Assembly: GCF_013705725.1 (NCBI RefSeq)
Contig: NZ_CP055482.1
Coordinates: 186,001 to 250,000, forward strand
Length of the DNA stretch: 64,000 nt
Direction: 5' to 3'
DNA from: Klebsiella sp. RHBSTW-00484
GTDB taxonomy: Bacteria > Pseudomonadota > Gammaproteobacteria > Enterobacterales > Enterobacteriaceae
Both the position numbers and the translations under genes were made by a program. Below are positions 8,549 to 16,432 of the stretch, in pieces. Position 1 is the first letter of the stretch. Each line of letters opens with the position of its first letter. The notes under the pieces were generated by a model. It did no database searches and was not told where the DNA came from. It saw nothing but the letters and a program-made list of their open reading frames with translations.

Positions 8549-8986
8549 TCAGTACGACAGACACAAGCCGGTTGACCGTTCAAAAATGTCCTGTAAATGA
8601 ATACCACAGATATCCAGATTAAAGCGGACAAGCTCTGCTTCATTATTTGAAGTAGAAAATAAATAAAAATCAAATCCACCTGTATTATCATCTTTGAAAA
8701 TTCTGAAGGAATTATTATCAACAGCGTCGGCCAGTTCAACGTGAACGCCATAGCGCACTTCACCGTCGTCAAACTGTGCAATTCGGCGCACAGATTTAAG
8801 ACGGACAAATTTCGCCAGCTCCAGTTCGGGCGCCTGGGAAAACGTCAGTGCCTCGAAGATGAGATCAGCCGTTTCATGTTGCTTCCTGCGGTCGAACTCA
8901 AACAAACCGCCACCGTTGTTGCGATAGACCGGCTGAAGCGCATTGACCAGGTTGAACGACTGCCGGTTCCTGTCATATCTGTACAT
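8549..8986 (-). CDS. Protein of unknown function
   Basis: A 145-residue soluble protein rich in Asp, Asn and Phe. GGAGT lies before ATG 8986. It follows the 98-residue gene after 49 bases and has no promoter of its own, so the two probably form an operon driven from 9353-9386. Confidence 0.7.
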   Translation of the reverse strand: MYRYDRNRQSFNLVNALQPVYRNNGGGLFEFDRRKQHETADLIFEALTFSQAPELELAKFVRLKSVRRIAQFDDGEVRYGVHVELADAVDNNSFRIFKDDNTGGFDFYLFSTSNNEAELVRFNLDICGIHLQDIFERSTGLCLSY

Positions 8987-9035
8987 TTAAAGGTACTCCA
9001 GACCTGCCAGCATCCACCAGCAGGACATAATGTGA

Positions 9036-9332
9036 TTAGTGCCAGTCGGCGATCAGTTCTTCGCACTGCAAAAAGGATAAGCACTGCTGTGCCAACACGG
9101 GCAGTACGGCAATGTTGGGTAGGCGGTTGTAACACCAGGCGTTAAACAGCATCTGCCACGGACCGGCGTAGTAACCGGCCATTTTCTTTTTTTGCTTCGG
9201 AGTACGGCACGCTGAAATAGCCTGCTGATAGAGACTTTCATTTTCGGCACCTGAGCGTTGTTGCAGTGCCTTGTAAATAAAGGAATAGAGAGCGTCGGAA
9301 CAATTAGATGCGTAAGCCAGACTGGTTTTCAT
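9036..9332 (-). CDS. Protein of unknown function in the GGTTATTAG regulon
   Basis: A 98-residue protein with CAGGAGGT before ATG 9332. Alpha-helical in appearance, with a basic patch (KQKKK) in the middle. First gene after the class promoter at 9353-9386. No family is recognised. Confidence 0.65.
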   Translation of the reverse strand: MKTSLAYASNCSDALYSFIYKALQQRSGAENESLYQQAISACRTPKQKKKMAGYYAGPWQMLFNAWCYNRLPNIAVLPVLAQQCLSFLQCEELIADWH

Positions 9333-9352
9333 AATACCTCCTGTTTTTTGGT

Positions 9353-9386
9353 ATTATATAAAATTCGACCTGCTAGCTAATAACCT
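9353..9386 (-). promoter_or_regulatory. GGTTATTAG-class promoter
   Basis: Leftward reading: AATATATTCAGTGT, AGGTTATTAGC, 17 bp, TATAAT. All three elements are intact. The spacer lacks CCTGG, showing that the spacer sequence is not essential. Confidence 0.8.
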
Positions 9387-9710
9387 ACACTGAATATATT
9401 TTTAAATTCCCATAAATATTAAATATGGACGAATGTGGATTTAAGCGTTGTAAATTATTAAAACCATATCTTATTCTACCATTATGTATTCCCTACAATA
9501 CGCTTGCTAATTCGTAATTTTGCAGTTATTTGAATATCACCATCCTAAAAGCTGGTAGCCACCTATTTTCCCTCGGATGTAAGTTCACAATAACTCTGTT
9601 TATTGCCTGTTCAGTGGCGGTTAAGATTTATAAATGGGTGTGCCATTCGTCAAATCGGTATCCATGGGGTTTGCAGGTACTTATTAAAACGGATCATTCA
9701 CCTTTTACGT
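9387..9710. other. Gene-free A/T-rich stretch
   Basis: A/T-rich intergenic sequence between the 9711-9992 gene end and the promoter at 9353-9386. No convincing gene, hairpin terminator or repeat was seen. Confidence 0.4.
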
Positions 9711-9992
9711 TTACTGCAAACGAGCGTAAGAATTCAGTTGCAGCTCTGCGTCCGCCTGCTGTTGCAGCACGTCCATCACCCGGCTGAGCATGGTCAGCGC
9801 CTGGGAGGGGGAGCCGCCAAAAGTCACTTTAATTTCGTTGGTGGTGTGGTGCTGCTCCAGATCGAGAATATTCACTTCCACGTCTTCGCCCTTCTCATCC
9901 TTCGCCGTACACTGAATGCTGACCCGGGTCACAGGGTCCTTAACTGTCTGCAATGGTGCCTTCGTGCTGACGTTGATCGCGATATTCTTCAT
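9711..9992 (-). CDS. Small protein following the ParB-like gene
   Basis: A 93-residue soluble protein. The start at 9992 is supported by AAGGAG about 12 bases upstream; the frame extends further but without a good site. It follows the ParB-like gene with 64 bases between, containing a hairpin, so the two may be co-transcribed with processing or attenuation between them. It resembles small proteins often found with plasmid partition or SSB-type genes only in size; function unknown. Confidence 0.65.
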   Translation of the reverse strand: MKNIAINVSTKAPLQTVKDPVTRVSIQCTAKDEKGEDVEVNILDLEQHHTTNEIKVTFGGSPSQALTMLSRVMDVLQQQADAELQLNSYARLQ

Positions 9993-10021
9993 TACCCTGT
10001 TTCTCCTTGACCTGTGGTGGT

Positions 10022-10050
10022 AACCGACCCTACCGGGTGGAGGGTCGGTC
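10022..10050 (-). other. GC-rich hairpin between ParB-like gene and next gene
   Basis: An inverted repeat (ACCGACCCT / AGGGTCGGT) with a short loop and no T-run, located between the ParB-like stop codon and the next ribosome-binding site. It could be an mRNA processing or attenuation element rather than a terminator. Confidence 0.5.
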
Positions 10051-10056
10051 AGAAAA

Positions 10057-11262
10057 TCATGCCTGGCCCTGTTGCTGCTTTTCGGCATGCTTACGCAGGT
10101 ACTGCGTGAGATTGCCGTGGGCTTCACAGATGGCATTCATCTCATCATTGGTCAGCACTAAGGTGTACGTATCGTCGCTGAGGTTCTTAGCGGCACGTTG
10201 TTCTGCTTCTTCCGCAATACGCGAAAAAAGCGGGATTGCCGTGTCCGCAATCGTCGTCACGGTCTTTTTGTTGAGTACGCTGGAGACCGATACAGTTTTA
10301 GGCTCTGGCGTTTTGATCGGATCTTTCGCCTTCGGCTCCGGGGTGTTTTCCGGAGTTGGCTCCGGGTTGGTCCCAACATTCCCGTCCACCAGCTGCGGCG
10401 GGGTGGTCTCATCCGTAGTACCTTCGACGGATGTTTGTTCCGTCACGGTGGTTTCAGGGGTGTTTGCGTTCGTTTCCTGCACGACCGGCGCTTTCGGCTG
10501 CATGGCTGCATCAATGTTGCCAGCTTTGACGAATTTAAGGGTTTTGGCCGTAGCCTTGCCATAGACGTCGATGGCTTTGGTGATATTATTCACGGCCTTA
10601 TCGCCGCTGTAGAGATATTCATCCAGCGCGACATACATGCTCACTTCCCCTGTCACCAGCATAACCTGGAGGGCTTCAGGCAGGTCCAGGACGCGAACCA
10701 TCTGACGCAGGTGCTGTTCTGTTTTACCGCGACGCTTGGCCAGTTCTGCGAACGTTTTAGGTTCTTCAGCATCTTCGACCATCCGTTTGATGGAGAGCGC
10801 CTCAGCCACGACAGACAGAGCCAGATTAGAGTTACCGTCCAGCGTAAACTGTTCGGCACTGGCGCGGCTACCGCGAAACTCCTCGCAGCGAATTAACGAA
10901 ATCAGTTCACGCCCTTCCTCTGCCAGCTCGATGTTTGCCATAGCGGCGGCGCGGATACGACATGCCCCCTGACGCAGAACAGGACGACCATTCAGAACCT
11001 GCACGACGATAGCTGGTACGCTTAAAGGCTCAGACTTATAGGACTCTTTAAGACTGTTCAGGTGGGCTACCACGTGGGGTAAGGAGTAGTAGCTTTCTCC
11101 CATGCCAGCGGTACGGGTGTTAAAACCTTCTTCCTCTTCGACCACTGCCGGGTTGATGACCAGACCATTGCTTTTGCGTGCGCCGTTACCGGAACGCTCC
11201 AGGTAAGTGCGCAGGCTGATATCGTTGTTAGCGGTTTTTACATCATTTTCGATAGTGGACAT
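10057..11262 (-). CDS. Orphan ParB/KorB-like DNA-binding protein
   Basis: A 401-residue protein with a ParB/Noc-type N-terminal domain (about residues 55-150; GxxRIxAA at 99-107 in the position of the ParB CTPase box), a helix-turn-helix region at about 171-195, a Pro/Thr/Glu-rich linker at about 255-330 and a C-terminal domain. AAGGAAGG precedes ATG 11262. No ParA ATPase gene lies beside it, unlike partition operons. Three copies of AAAAGTWACTTTT lie 97-344 bases upstream, and the promoter belongs to the GGTTATTAG class. I infer a KorB-like regulator of dispersed sites; the DNA target is not proven. Confidence 0.75.
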   Translation of the reverse strand: MSTIENDVKTANNDISLRTYLERSGNGARKSNGLVINPAVVEEEEGFNTRTAGMGESYYSLPHVVAHLNSLKESYKSEPLSVPAIVVQVLNGRPVLRQGACRIRAAAMANIELAEEGRELISLIRCEEFRGSRASAEQFTLDGNSNLALSVVAEALSIKRMVEDAEEPKTFAELAKRRGKTEQHLRQMVRVLDLPEALQVMLVTGEVSMYVALDEYLYSGDKAVNNITKAIDVYGKATAKTLKFVKAGNIDAAMQPKAPVVQETNANTPETTVTEQTSVEGTTDETTPPQLVDGNVGTNPEPTPENTPEPKAKDPIKTPEPKTVSVSSVLNKKTVTTIADTAIPLFSRIAEEAEQRAAKNLSDDTYTLVLTNDEMNAICEAHGNLTQYLRKHAEKQQQGQA

Positions 11263-11313
11263 TGTGGCCTTCCTTTTAAATTTTCGTTTAGGGTGGTTGT
11301 TCGCTACAACACA

Positions 11314-11347
11314 ACAATACCAGGTTCGATTCATTTCCTAATAACCT
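11314..11347 (-). promoter_or_regulatory. GGTTATTAG-class promoter of the ParB-like gene
   Basis: Leftward reading: TTTTTTTTCGCCTC, AGGTTATTAGG, 17 bp ending CCTGG, TATTGT. A dispersed palindrome (11359-11371) begins 12 bp upstream of the box, so a protein on it would touch the promoter. Confidence 0.8.
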
Positions 11348-11358
11348 GAGGCGAAAAA

Positions 11359-11606
11359 AAAAGTAACTTTTTTTCCCGTGGTAATAGTACGTGATCCGTC
11401 CGTTTTAATTTTTCGCTAAGGAGGCCAAATTTAACTTTAGTGTGAAATCGGGTACCAAAAAGCCGGAATTTATCGAAAAAGTTACTTTTCCGTCTGCAAG
11501 AACCCACAATAATGCAGAACCGTCAGCATGAAAGGTGTTACATGCGCTGAAGGGAAGATGAGTAAGAGGGGAACTGCGGCGTCACAAGGCATCTAAAGTT
11601 ACTTTT
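11359..11606. repeat. Cluster of three AAAAGTWACTTTT palindromes upstream of the ParB-like gene
   Basis: Three copies at 11359-11371 (exact), 11477-11489 (exact) and 11594-11606 (outer left base T), spaced 118 and 117 bp. The unit is a 13-bp odd palindrome with a central A/T. Its 11-bp core AAAGTWACTTT occurs 13 times in the window, at starts 430, 2160, 11360, 11478, 11595, 14973, 31605, 35801, 37082, 47745, 50631, 56976 and 59200. Random expectation for that core in 64 kb is about 0.03. The near-equal spacing and the position beside a ParB-like gene suggest centromere or operator sites. Confidence 0.8.
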
Positions 11607-11759
11607 CCAAAATATGGAATGGCAATCTATCTATCGCTATAAAAGAATAACCGGGATCACTGTCGAACATCTCAACGCGGGGCAGGTAGAATGAGGGAAT
11701 TAAAATCGGGCCAGGCTAAATCTGCCCGGCCATCGGGAAAGGATACGGCGGCATGGGTC
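11607..11759. other. Intergenic stretch with a very short possible frame
   Basis: A rightward frame of 46 codons from about 11691 has no good ribosome-binding site and ends in antisense to the next gene. I do not call it. Nothing else is visible apart from an ATTAAAATCGGGCCAG segment near 11699, similar to ATTAAAATAGGGCCAG near 47840. Confidence 0.35.
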
Positions 11760-11936
11760 TTACACGAGATAATGCGAATGTATGGTCTTTTCCGGTTGCG
11801 ACTGTTGGGTTTCTTTCTCACCTGTGGCTAACCGTCGGTATTCGGCGTCACAAAACATCCGTAAGTTGGTAAAGACTTTCTCCATAAACTCAGCGTGAGC
11901 AAACGACTCACCCGGGGATTGTGTACGTTCTTTCAT
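11760..11936 (-). CDS. Possible small protein
   Basis: A 58-residue frame, charged and probably helical, with AAAAAGGAA 5 bases before ATG 11936. It is isolated between long intergenic stretches, and no family is recognised. Confidence 0.45.
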   Translation of the reverse strand: MKERTQSPGESFAHAEFMEKVFTNLRMFCDAEYRRLATGEKETQQSQPEKTIHSHYLV

Positions 11937-12347
11937 ACATTCCTTTTTAATCATGTCGACACCTTCGGCACAGGTTGCAGCGGGTACGTCAGCGGGTCAC
12001 CGGCTGGCGCTGATAATTCGTGAATCCGGAATAGTATTCTACCCTGTTCGCATGCCACATCTGGTCGATAAGCGGGGAATTTCAATCCTATATTGAACCC
12101 AGCGACCACCGCAGGGAGAAGGGGCACATTCTCCCCCGCTCTTCTTCCGTCTGCGGGAGGTCACACTCGGCGCGGTGTCCCCGGGCAGAATCATGCTGTG
12201 ACGGCTGGCGTCCATATCAAGATGTCAGCTCCTGGATTAAACCGCCTCCATCTTCTGTAAATGCAGGGGCTAATGACTGTGTGCAACTGAATTTACCGCA
12301 GCATCCGTCCTGTATAAAAAATCCTCAAAACGTTGTTTTCTATTGTA
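11937..12347. other. Gene-free stretch
   Basis: No gene recognised. An inverted repeat (AGAAGGGGCACATTCT with GGGAG / CTCCC arms) lies near 12114-12144. The right end merges into the promoter region of the 12437 gene. Confidence 0.35.
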
Positions 12348-12376
12348 TTGACAATAGAAGTTCAGAAGATCATAGT
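12348..12376 (+). promoter_or_regulatory. Sigma-70-type promoter with TTGACA
   Basis: TTGACA at 12348-12353 followed by CATAGT 17 bp later. The preceding GTTGTTTT...TATTGACA is nearly the same as at the 13996 promoter, so these two genes share a promoter type distinct from the GGTTATTAG class. Confidence 0.55.
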
Positions 12377-12403
12377 AATCCCATGGCGCGGCATCCGCAC
12401 CAA

Positions 12404-12422
12404 CGCCCCGGCGTTTCCGGGC
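12404..12422 (+). other. 5'-leader hairpin (copy 1)
   Basis: CGCCCCGGCGTTTCCGGGC, a GC-rich hairpin directly before the ribosome-binding region of the 12437 gene. The same 19 bases recur at 14052-14070, and a variant at 15041-15059, each time immediately upstream of a start. Confidence 0.7.
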
Positions 12423-12436
12423 ATAAGGTAAGCATC

Positions 12437-12820
12437 ATGACCCACGATATCGACACCCTCATTCGTCTGTCCCAGCATAAGTCCCACATCGTCGCTGTAC
12501 GCCGCCTGCAACTGGCCTTTGAGCTAGAGCTGCGCGACGCAAAAATCAACTCACGTGACGTCGCTGATGCGCTGGCTACCTTGAATGCGGCTATCAGTCT
12601 GGAAGAAGAGCTGAACGGCTCTGCGTATGACGATCTGCATTTTGACCTGACCGATGGCGCGAAAGTCGACGCAGCCGAACTGGCAGCGTACCGGGCACAG
12701 AAACCGGTGGCTTCCTGCATCGTGGCCGATGGCAGCATTGTGCCAGACGGTTTCGGTGATTACTGCGAGCCGCTGGCAGATGGGGCGCATGACTTGTTTG
12801 TCCGTCCGGTCTCGGCATAA
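12437..12820 (+). CDS. Protein of unknown function
   Basis: A 127-residue acidic protein. ATG 12437 is chosen because it follows the leader hairpin and an AAGG site; longer frames run through the hairpin. It has an Asp-rich C-terminal half. First gene of a five-gene rightward run to 13900. Confidence 0.65.
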   Translation: MTHDIDTLIRLSQHKSHIVAVRRLQLAFELELRDAKINSRDVADALATLNAAISLEEELNGSAYDDLHFDLTDGAKVDAAELAAYRAQKPVASCIVADGSIVPDGFGDYCEPLADGAHDLFVRPVSA

Positions 12821-12830
12821 GGAGCGATCC

Positions 12831-13085
12831 ATGAGCAAAGAGACTCTGTCACTGGCAACCCGTTACGCAGGCAACTCCTCTGTGATTTCGGAAATGCAGA
12901 CAGCGCTGGACGTAATGCCGCTGGTGACGGAAGCCGTTCAGAGCGTGTGCGAACGGGTTGAATGTGAGCCCACTGAATTTCTGGACGCGATGGCGCTTGT
13001 AAAACGTTTCCTGCTGGCAAAACAAGATGAACTCCGTGCGGAAAGCGTTTCAATCCGCAAGCAGCTGGGTGAGATGGGGGAATAA
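12831..13085 (+). CDS. Small helical protein of unknown function
   Basis: An 84-residue, probably all-helical protein with AAGGAG before ATG 12831. Its TAA overlaps the next ATG by one base, indicating coupled translation. Confidence 0.7.
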   Translation: MSKETLSLATRYAGNSSVISEMQTALDVMPLVTEAVQSVCERVECEPTEFLDAMALVKRFLLAKQDELRAESVSIRKQLGEMGE

Positions 13086-13501
13086 TGATGATTAAGGCTA
13101 CTATCAGCAACGATGCGCTTCGCACCCGTATTCAGGCGCTGCGTAAAACCAGTGCAAACACCCTTGTCAGCACGACGAAATTCGACGCTGATGCGCTGGA
13201 GGAGCTCCTGCGCCTGCGTACCGCAGTGAAGCTGAGACGAGTACGCGTGGTCCAGAGTGGCACCTGCGACTGCGAGGAGCCCTGTGAATGCATGCCCGGG
13301 CTGTATGTAACCGTCGACTCCGGCGTGGGTCACGGCCAGGCGGTCTGGACTTACCGGGACGACGGAAAATCCGGTCTGGCGTACTGGTGCGAATTTATGG
13401 GACTCGCTCCATTCTGGGCCGAAGACCAGATGAATGCCGCCGAACTGCTTCGCGAGAAGCTGGCCTGGCTGGGTGAACATGTCGAGGTGGTCCCGTGGTA
13501 A
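13085..13501 (+). CDS. Protein of unknown function with a Cys cluster
   Basis: A 138-residue protein. The middle has CDCEEPCEC, four cysteines close enough to bind a metal. It is coupled on both sides by TAATG overlaps. No family is recognised. Confidence 0.65.
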   Translation: MMIKATISNDALRTRIQALRKTSANTLVSTTKFDADALEELLRLRTAVKLRRVRVVQSGTCDCEEPCECMPGLYVTVDSGVGHGQAVWTYRDDGKSGLAYWCEFMGLAPFWAEDQMNAAELLREKLAWLGEHVEVVPW

Positions 13502-13632
13502 TGAAGCTGTATTGCCCCGAGTGCCTGGCGTACCTTGAAGGGGGGGATGGAACGCTACAGGACTGTCACTGCGGCTGGAAACAGCCGGTCAGCTCTTCCA
13601 CTGAAGAGGGCGATGATCATGACGCTGACTAA
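13501..13632 (+). CDS. Tiny zinc-ribbon-like protein
   Basis: A 43-residue frame starting in a one-base overlap with the previous stop. It has a CPEC pair near residue 5 and a CHCGW pair near residue 22, the spacing of a single zinc ribbon, and a short acidic tail. The coupled start and the Cys pattern argue that it is translated. Its 3' end overlaps the next gene by 14 bases. Confidence 0.6.
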   Translation: MKLYCPECLAYLEGGDGTLQDCHCGWKQPVSSSTEEGDDHDAD

Positions 13633-13900
13633 CGCCCAAATTTATACTCTGCGTCGGCTGAATACCGGAACCCGCTACCTGATGCAGGGCAACGGAAAGA
13701 AAGGGATGGAGCAGCGTCCAGATTGCCTCAGTACGCTGGGATATTTTCCGGTTAATGCCCCCAGTCTGCCGCCCCTCTTCCGGCTGGGCCTGATTGAGTT
13801 CACTCTGAAAAGTGGGTTAGAACAGAGCTGTTTCTATCGCGTACGGCTGACCGGGCGTGGGCAGGAGTTAGCCACAACGGCGGTGATCTCGGTGGGCTGA
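13619..13900 (+). CDS. Small protein, paralogue of the 27621-27914 gene
   Basis: A 93-residue protein beginning MTLTNAQIYTLRRL. The 27621-27914 protein has the matching LTQAQIYVLHRLASGTQY near its start, and both share a later LFRLGLxE block. It looks like a compact winged-helix fold, but I cannot assign a family. Start 13619 is chosen for GAGGG upstream and for agreement with the paralogue. Confidence 0.65.
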   Translation: MTLTNAQIYTLRRLNTGTRYLMQGNGKKGMEQRPDCLSTLGYFPVNAPSLPPLFRLGLIEFTLKSGLEQSCFYRVRLTGRGQELATTAVISVG

Positions 13901-13995
13901 CTCAGCCCGCTGCTGCACTGCGCATTACAACTTTAACAGTCTGATTTAAAAAATAAATACAGCTATCAGGTGGAAAAAGCACCCGTTGTTTTGTA

Positions 13996-14024
13996 TTGAC
14001 AAAACAACTCTGATTCTGTATATT
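13996..14024 (+). promoter_or_regulatory. Sigma-70-type promoter
   Basis: TTGACA, 17 bp, TATATT, preceded by GTTGTTTTGTA. A good consensus promoter for the 14086 gene. Confidence 0.7.
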
Positions 14025-14051
14025 TAATCACACAGCGGCACTCTGGCCGCA

Positions 14052-14070
14052 CGCCCCGGCGTTTCCGGGC
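14052..14070 (+). other. 5'-leader hairpin (copy 2)
   Basis: The same 19 bases as at 12404-12422, here 15 bases before the start codon of the 14086 gene. Confidence 0.7.
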
Positions 14071-14085
14071 ATACAGGATAACCCC

Positions 14086-14640
14086 ATGAAACCGATGCTT
14101 AAATCCGCTTTCTTCTCAGCTGTTAAATCACTCCTCACCAACGGCTTCAGACCAACCTTCTACACCGTTAACTGTGGCCGAATCGGCATTATCGCCTTTA
14201 CCGATAAAAACGGTTCTAAGCAGGTTGAACAGGTCTATTCCTGTACCTCGCTTGCCGTGAAGACCATTGCTCCCCGTTTCGAAAAGTGGTTTGCTGCTGC
14301 CGTGGCGGAATTTCATGCGGCCGCAGCTGAGACTCTGGAGTCGGGCCAGCGGGTCCTGGACAAGGGTACTGTTCGTACCGTGACGGGATTTCGAAGTGCA
14401 TTCATCCGCAGCGCTAACGGCACACCCCGTGCCCAGGCACGGACTGGCGTAGTCATGCTTGATCATCGGCACGAAGTTATGGCCGGTGATCTTGTTCGAA
14501 TGGCTGACAATCCATCAGACACCGTCGTCCATAATACAGACCAACAGCCTGACCAGACAATTCATTCTAACGTGCAGAACGTTTCCGTAAACCTCGCCAC
14601 AGGACTGGCCCCTGACCCGACGGTTTCAACAGCGACATGA
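14086..14640 (+). CDS. Protein of unknown function
   Basis: A 184-residue protein with an Ala-rich helical middle and a polar, probably disordered C-terminus. It has its own promoter and a leader hairpin. The ribosome-binding site (CAGGATAACCCC) is adequate. No family is recognised. Confidence 0.65.
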   Translation: MKPMLKSAFFSAVKSLLTNGFRPTFYTVNCGRIGIIAFTDKNGSKQVEQVYSCTSLAVKTIAPRFEKWFAAAVAEFHAAAAETLESGQRVLDKGTVRTVTGFRSAFIRSANGTPRAQARTGVVMLDHRHEVMAGDLVRMADNPSDTVVHNTDQQPDQTIHSNVQNVSVNLATGLAPDPTVSTAT

Positions 14641-14700
14641 CACGGCTGCACTCTCCCCCTGGGAGCCGCACTACGCGGCTCTGTTTGACCGAGAACACTA

Positions 14701-14948
14701 TGACCGATAACAATGAAAAGCACGTTAACGCGATCCATATGAAGGGCAACGATAACGCGAAAAAAGATGAGGCCGACAAAGCAACGGCACTGGTCCAGAT
14801 GCGTATGACCCCGGAGAAAAAATCACGCTATGTCCGTGAGGCGAAGCGTAATGGCCTGACTATCTCGGCATGGATTCAGCGTCATATGGATCAGGTATGT
14901 GATGAGTCAGACGTAAACTATCTAAAGAAAAAGGCTGGCGAGCAATAG
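14701..14948 (+). CDS. Ribbon-helix-helix-like protein
   Basis: An 82-residue protein with a charged N-terminus, then a segment QMRMTPEKKSRYVREAKRNG followed by an LTISAWI helix and HMDQVCD. The pattern of a short strand and two helices with conserved Leu-Thr fits ribbon-helix-helix DNA-binding proteins such as accessory mobilisation proteins. The 16031-16393 protein shares QMR, RY, LT-W, H-D-VCD in the same order, so the two are paralogues. Start 14701 has a weak Shine-Dalgarno sequence. Confidence 0.6.
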
Positions 14949-14971
14949 GCGACAGTCCACCAGCAGCAGCG

Positions 14972-14984
14972 AAAAGTTACTTTC
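14972..14984. repeat. AAAAGTWACTTTT palindrome, intergenic site
   Basis: AAAAGTTACTTTC, 24 bases after the stop codon of the 82-residue gene and about 90 bases before the 15073 gene, so it could act on that gene's promoter. Confidence 0.75.
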
Positions 14985-15040
14985 CCGGTTGCCTGAAAAG
15001 GACCGCATACTGCAAACACAAGGTGTGAACATCACACCCC

Positions 15041-15059
15041 CGCCCCGGCGGCTCCGGGC
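15041..15059 (+). other. 5'-leader hairpin (copy 3, variant)
   Basis: CGCCCCGGCGGCTCCGGGC, differing from the other two copies only in the loop region, followed within 4 bases by AAAGGAG. The hairpin would sit directly against the ribosome-binding site. Confidence 0.7.
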
Positions 15060-15072
15060 AAAGGAGTATCCA

Positions 15073-15405
15073 ATGAAACTTTCCCGCCAGACCACGAACG
15101 ACACTGCTGTTATCGAAGGTACCCGCAGCCACTTCTGGGGTCGCTCGCTCTACTTCATCATTGAGAATGCGCCCAGGGCACACCTCGTCGCTATTGATGA
15201 ATTGCTGGATGCAGCGGGTTGGGAAAGCGATCACTGTCCAAACTACGAAGATGACGATGCGTTTGGGCATGCCGGTTACAGCTGCGGGTACATGATTGAG
15301 ATCGATGACGTGGCACGCTTCAGGGCTGACTATAAGCGCCTCAAAAAGCAGATTGCCGCCCATATCGCCGCCCAGCGTAAAGCCGCAGCCAAACAGACGG
15401 CATGA
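15073..15405 (+). CDS. Protein of unknown function
   Basis: A 110-residue protein with a strong AAAGGAG 7 bases before ATG 15073, a leader hairpin and an upstream palindrome. It has an acidic centre and a basic Ala/Lys-rich C-terminus. No family is recognised. Confidence 0.7.
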   Translation: MKLSRQTTNDTAVIEGTRSHFWGRSLYFIIENAPRAHLVAIDELLDAAGWESDHCPNYEDDDAFGHAGYSCGYMIEIDDVARFRADYKRLKKQIAAHIAAQRKAAAKQTA

Positions 15406-15449
15406 ATTTTAATGCAAGCGTTGAGCCTGCATCTAAAAGGAACTGTGCA

Positions 15450-16019
15450 ATGACCGAACAACTATCGGATGAAAAACTGCACCAGCTGGAAGGTGCTGCC
15501 GCAAATTACCGTACGACATACCAGGCGCACCTCGCTAATCCACTGGATGGCTCCGCAGTACAGGACTGGGATGAAGCGACCCGTCAACTAATGGCGGTCA
15601 TCAATTACGATGAAGCCAATATTATCGCGCACCTACTGGCTCGCCGGGATGCAGATCTTGCCAGGCATGAAAGCGACATGACCCGGGCTATCGCAGCTTG
15701 GCAGACGGCATCCGTGAAGCTGTCCGAGCAGGCCAGCCAGCAACCAGAATTCCACCTCCGCCGTGTTGGTGGGGACGAGGAGCTCTATGCCCCTTGTGGA
15801 AAAGATTATCCACGGGGAAGAGCGTACTACGTTAAGCCGGTAGTGAGCCTGGTTACCGTAAATTGTCCGCCCTGCGACCAATGCTTTGATTCTGCCGACG
15901 CCGCAACGGCCTACCGGGATGAGCAGTGGAGACATGTGCTGAGTGAAGCTGGTGTGCTGGTTACGCCGGGGGAGACAGCCCCGGTTCAGCCCACTGAAGA
16001 CAAGCCGCTTTCCAAATAG
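15450..16019 (+). CDS. Protein of unknown function with a CPPCDQC motif
   Basis: A 189-residue protein with a helical N-terminal half and CPPCDQC near residue 140, which together with an earlier Cys may bind zinc. The start at 15450 is chosen for AAAAGGA upstream. It resembles phage accessory proteins in composition only. Confidence 0.65.
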   Translation: MTEQLSDEKLHQLEGAAANYRTTYQAHLANPLDGSAVQDWDEATRQLMAVINYDEANIIAHLLARRDADLARHESDMTRAIAAWQTASVKLSEQASQQPEFHLRRVGGDEELYAPCGKDYPRGRAYYVKPVVSLVTVNCPPCDQCFDSADAATAYRDEQWRHVLSEAGVLVTPGETAPVQPTEDKPLSK

Positions 16020-16030
16020 TGCGATTGAAA

Positions 16031-16393
16031 ATGAAAACGAAGATGAAACAGCCCAAATCTGCACTTCAGAATGCGATGAAGGGCGAAGAGCCTGCGAGCG
16101 TACAAATTCAGATGCGTGCCACTGTAACAAGAAAAGAACGCTATAAGGCGCAGGCAATTCAGGAGGATCTGAATTTAACCGAATGGATGGCGAATCATCT
16201 GGACGCCGTCTGTGACGCCGCCGAAGGAAAGGCATCCGTCAGCATCTTTTCCCCGGTTGTACCGGAGAAGATCCCAGACAGCGTCTACCAGGTCATCTAT
16301 CAGGAATGCGGCGGGTTCGTGGACTGCGATGCGAATGCCCAGACGATCTGGAATGCCTGCCGCCAGGCCATTCTGAAAAACGTGAAAGACTGA
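16031..16393 (+). CDS. Ribbon-helix-helix-like protein, paralogue of 14701-14948
   Basis: A 120-residue protein. The first 60 residues align with the 14701-14948 protein over the predicted DNA-binding part. About 50 extra residues follow, with no recognised family. The start is uncertain: ATG 16031 is used, though a GTG at 16019 is also in frame, and neither has a good Shine-Dalgarno sequence. Confidence 0.55.
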   Translation: MKTKMKQPKSALQNAMKGEEPASVQIQMRATVTRKERYKAQAIQEDLNLTEWMANHLDAVCDAAEGKASVSIFSPVVPEKIPDSVYQVIYQECGGFVDCDANAQTIWNACRQAILKNVKD

Positions 16394-16432
16394 ATACCCG
16401 GCGTCATTTTACCGGATGCAGCAAGGACAAAC

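Noticed and set aside
10007..10972. Long rightward frames opposite the ParB-like gene
   Set aside because: They have no ribosome-binding sites, and their composition is that of the antisense of a GC-richer gene with a Pro/Thr-rich linker.
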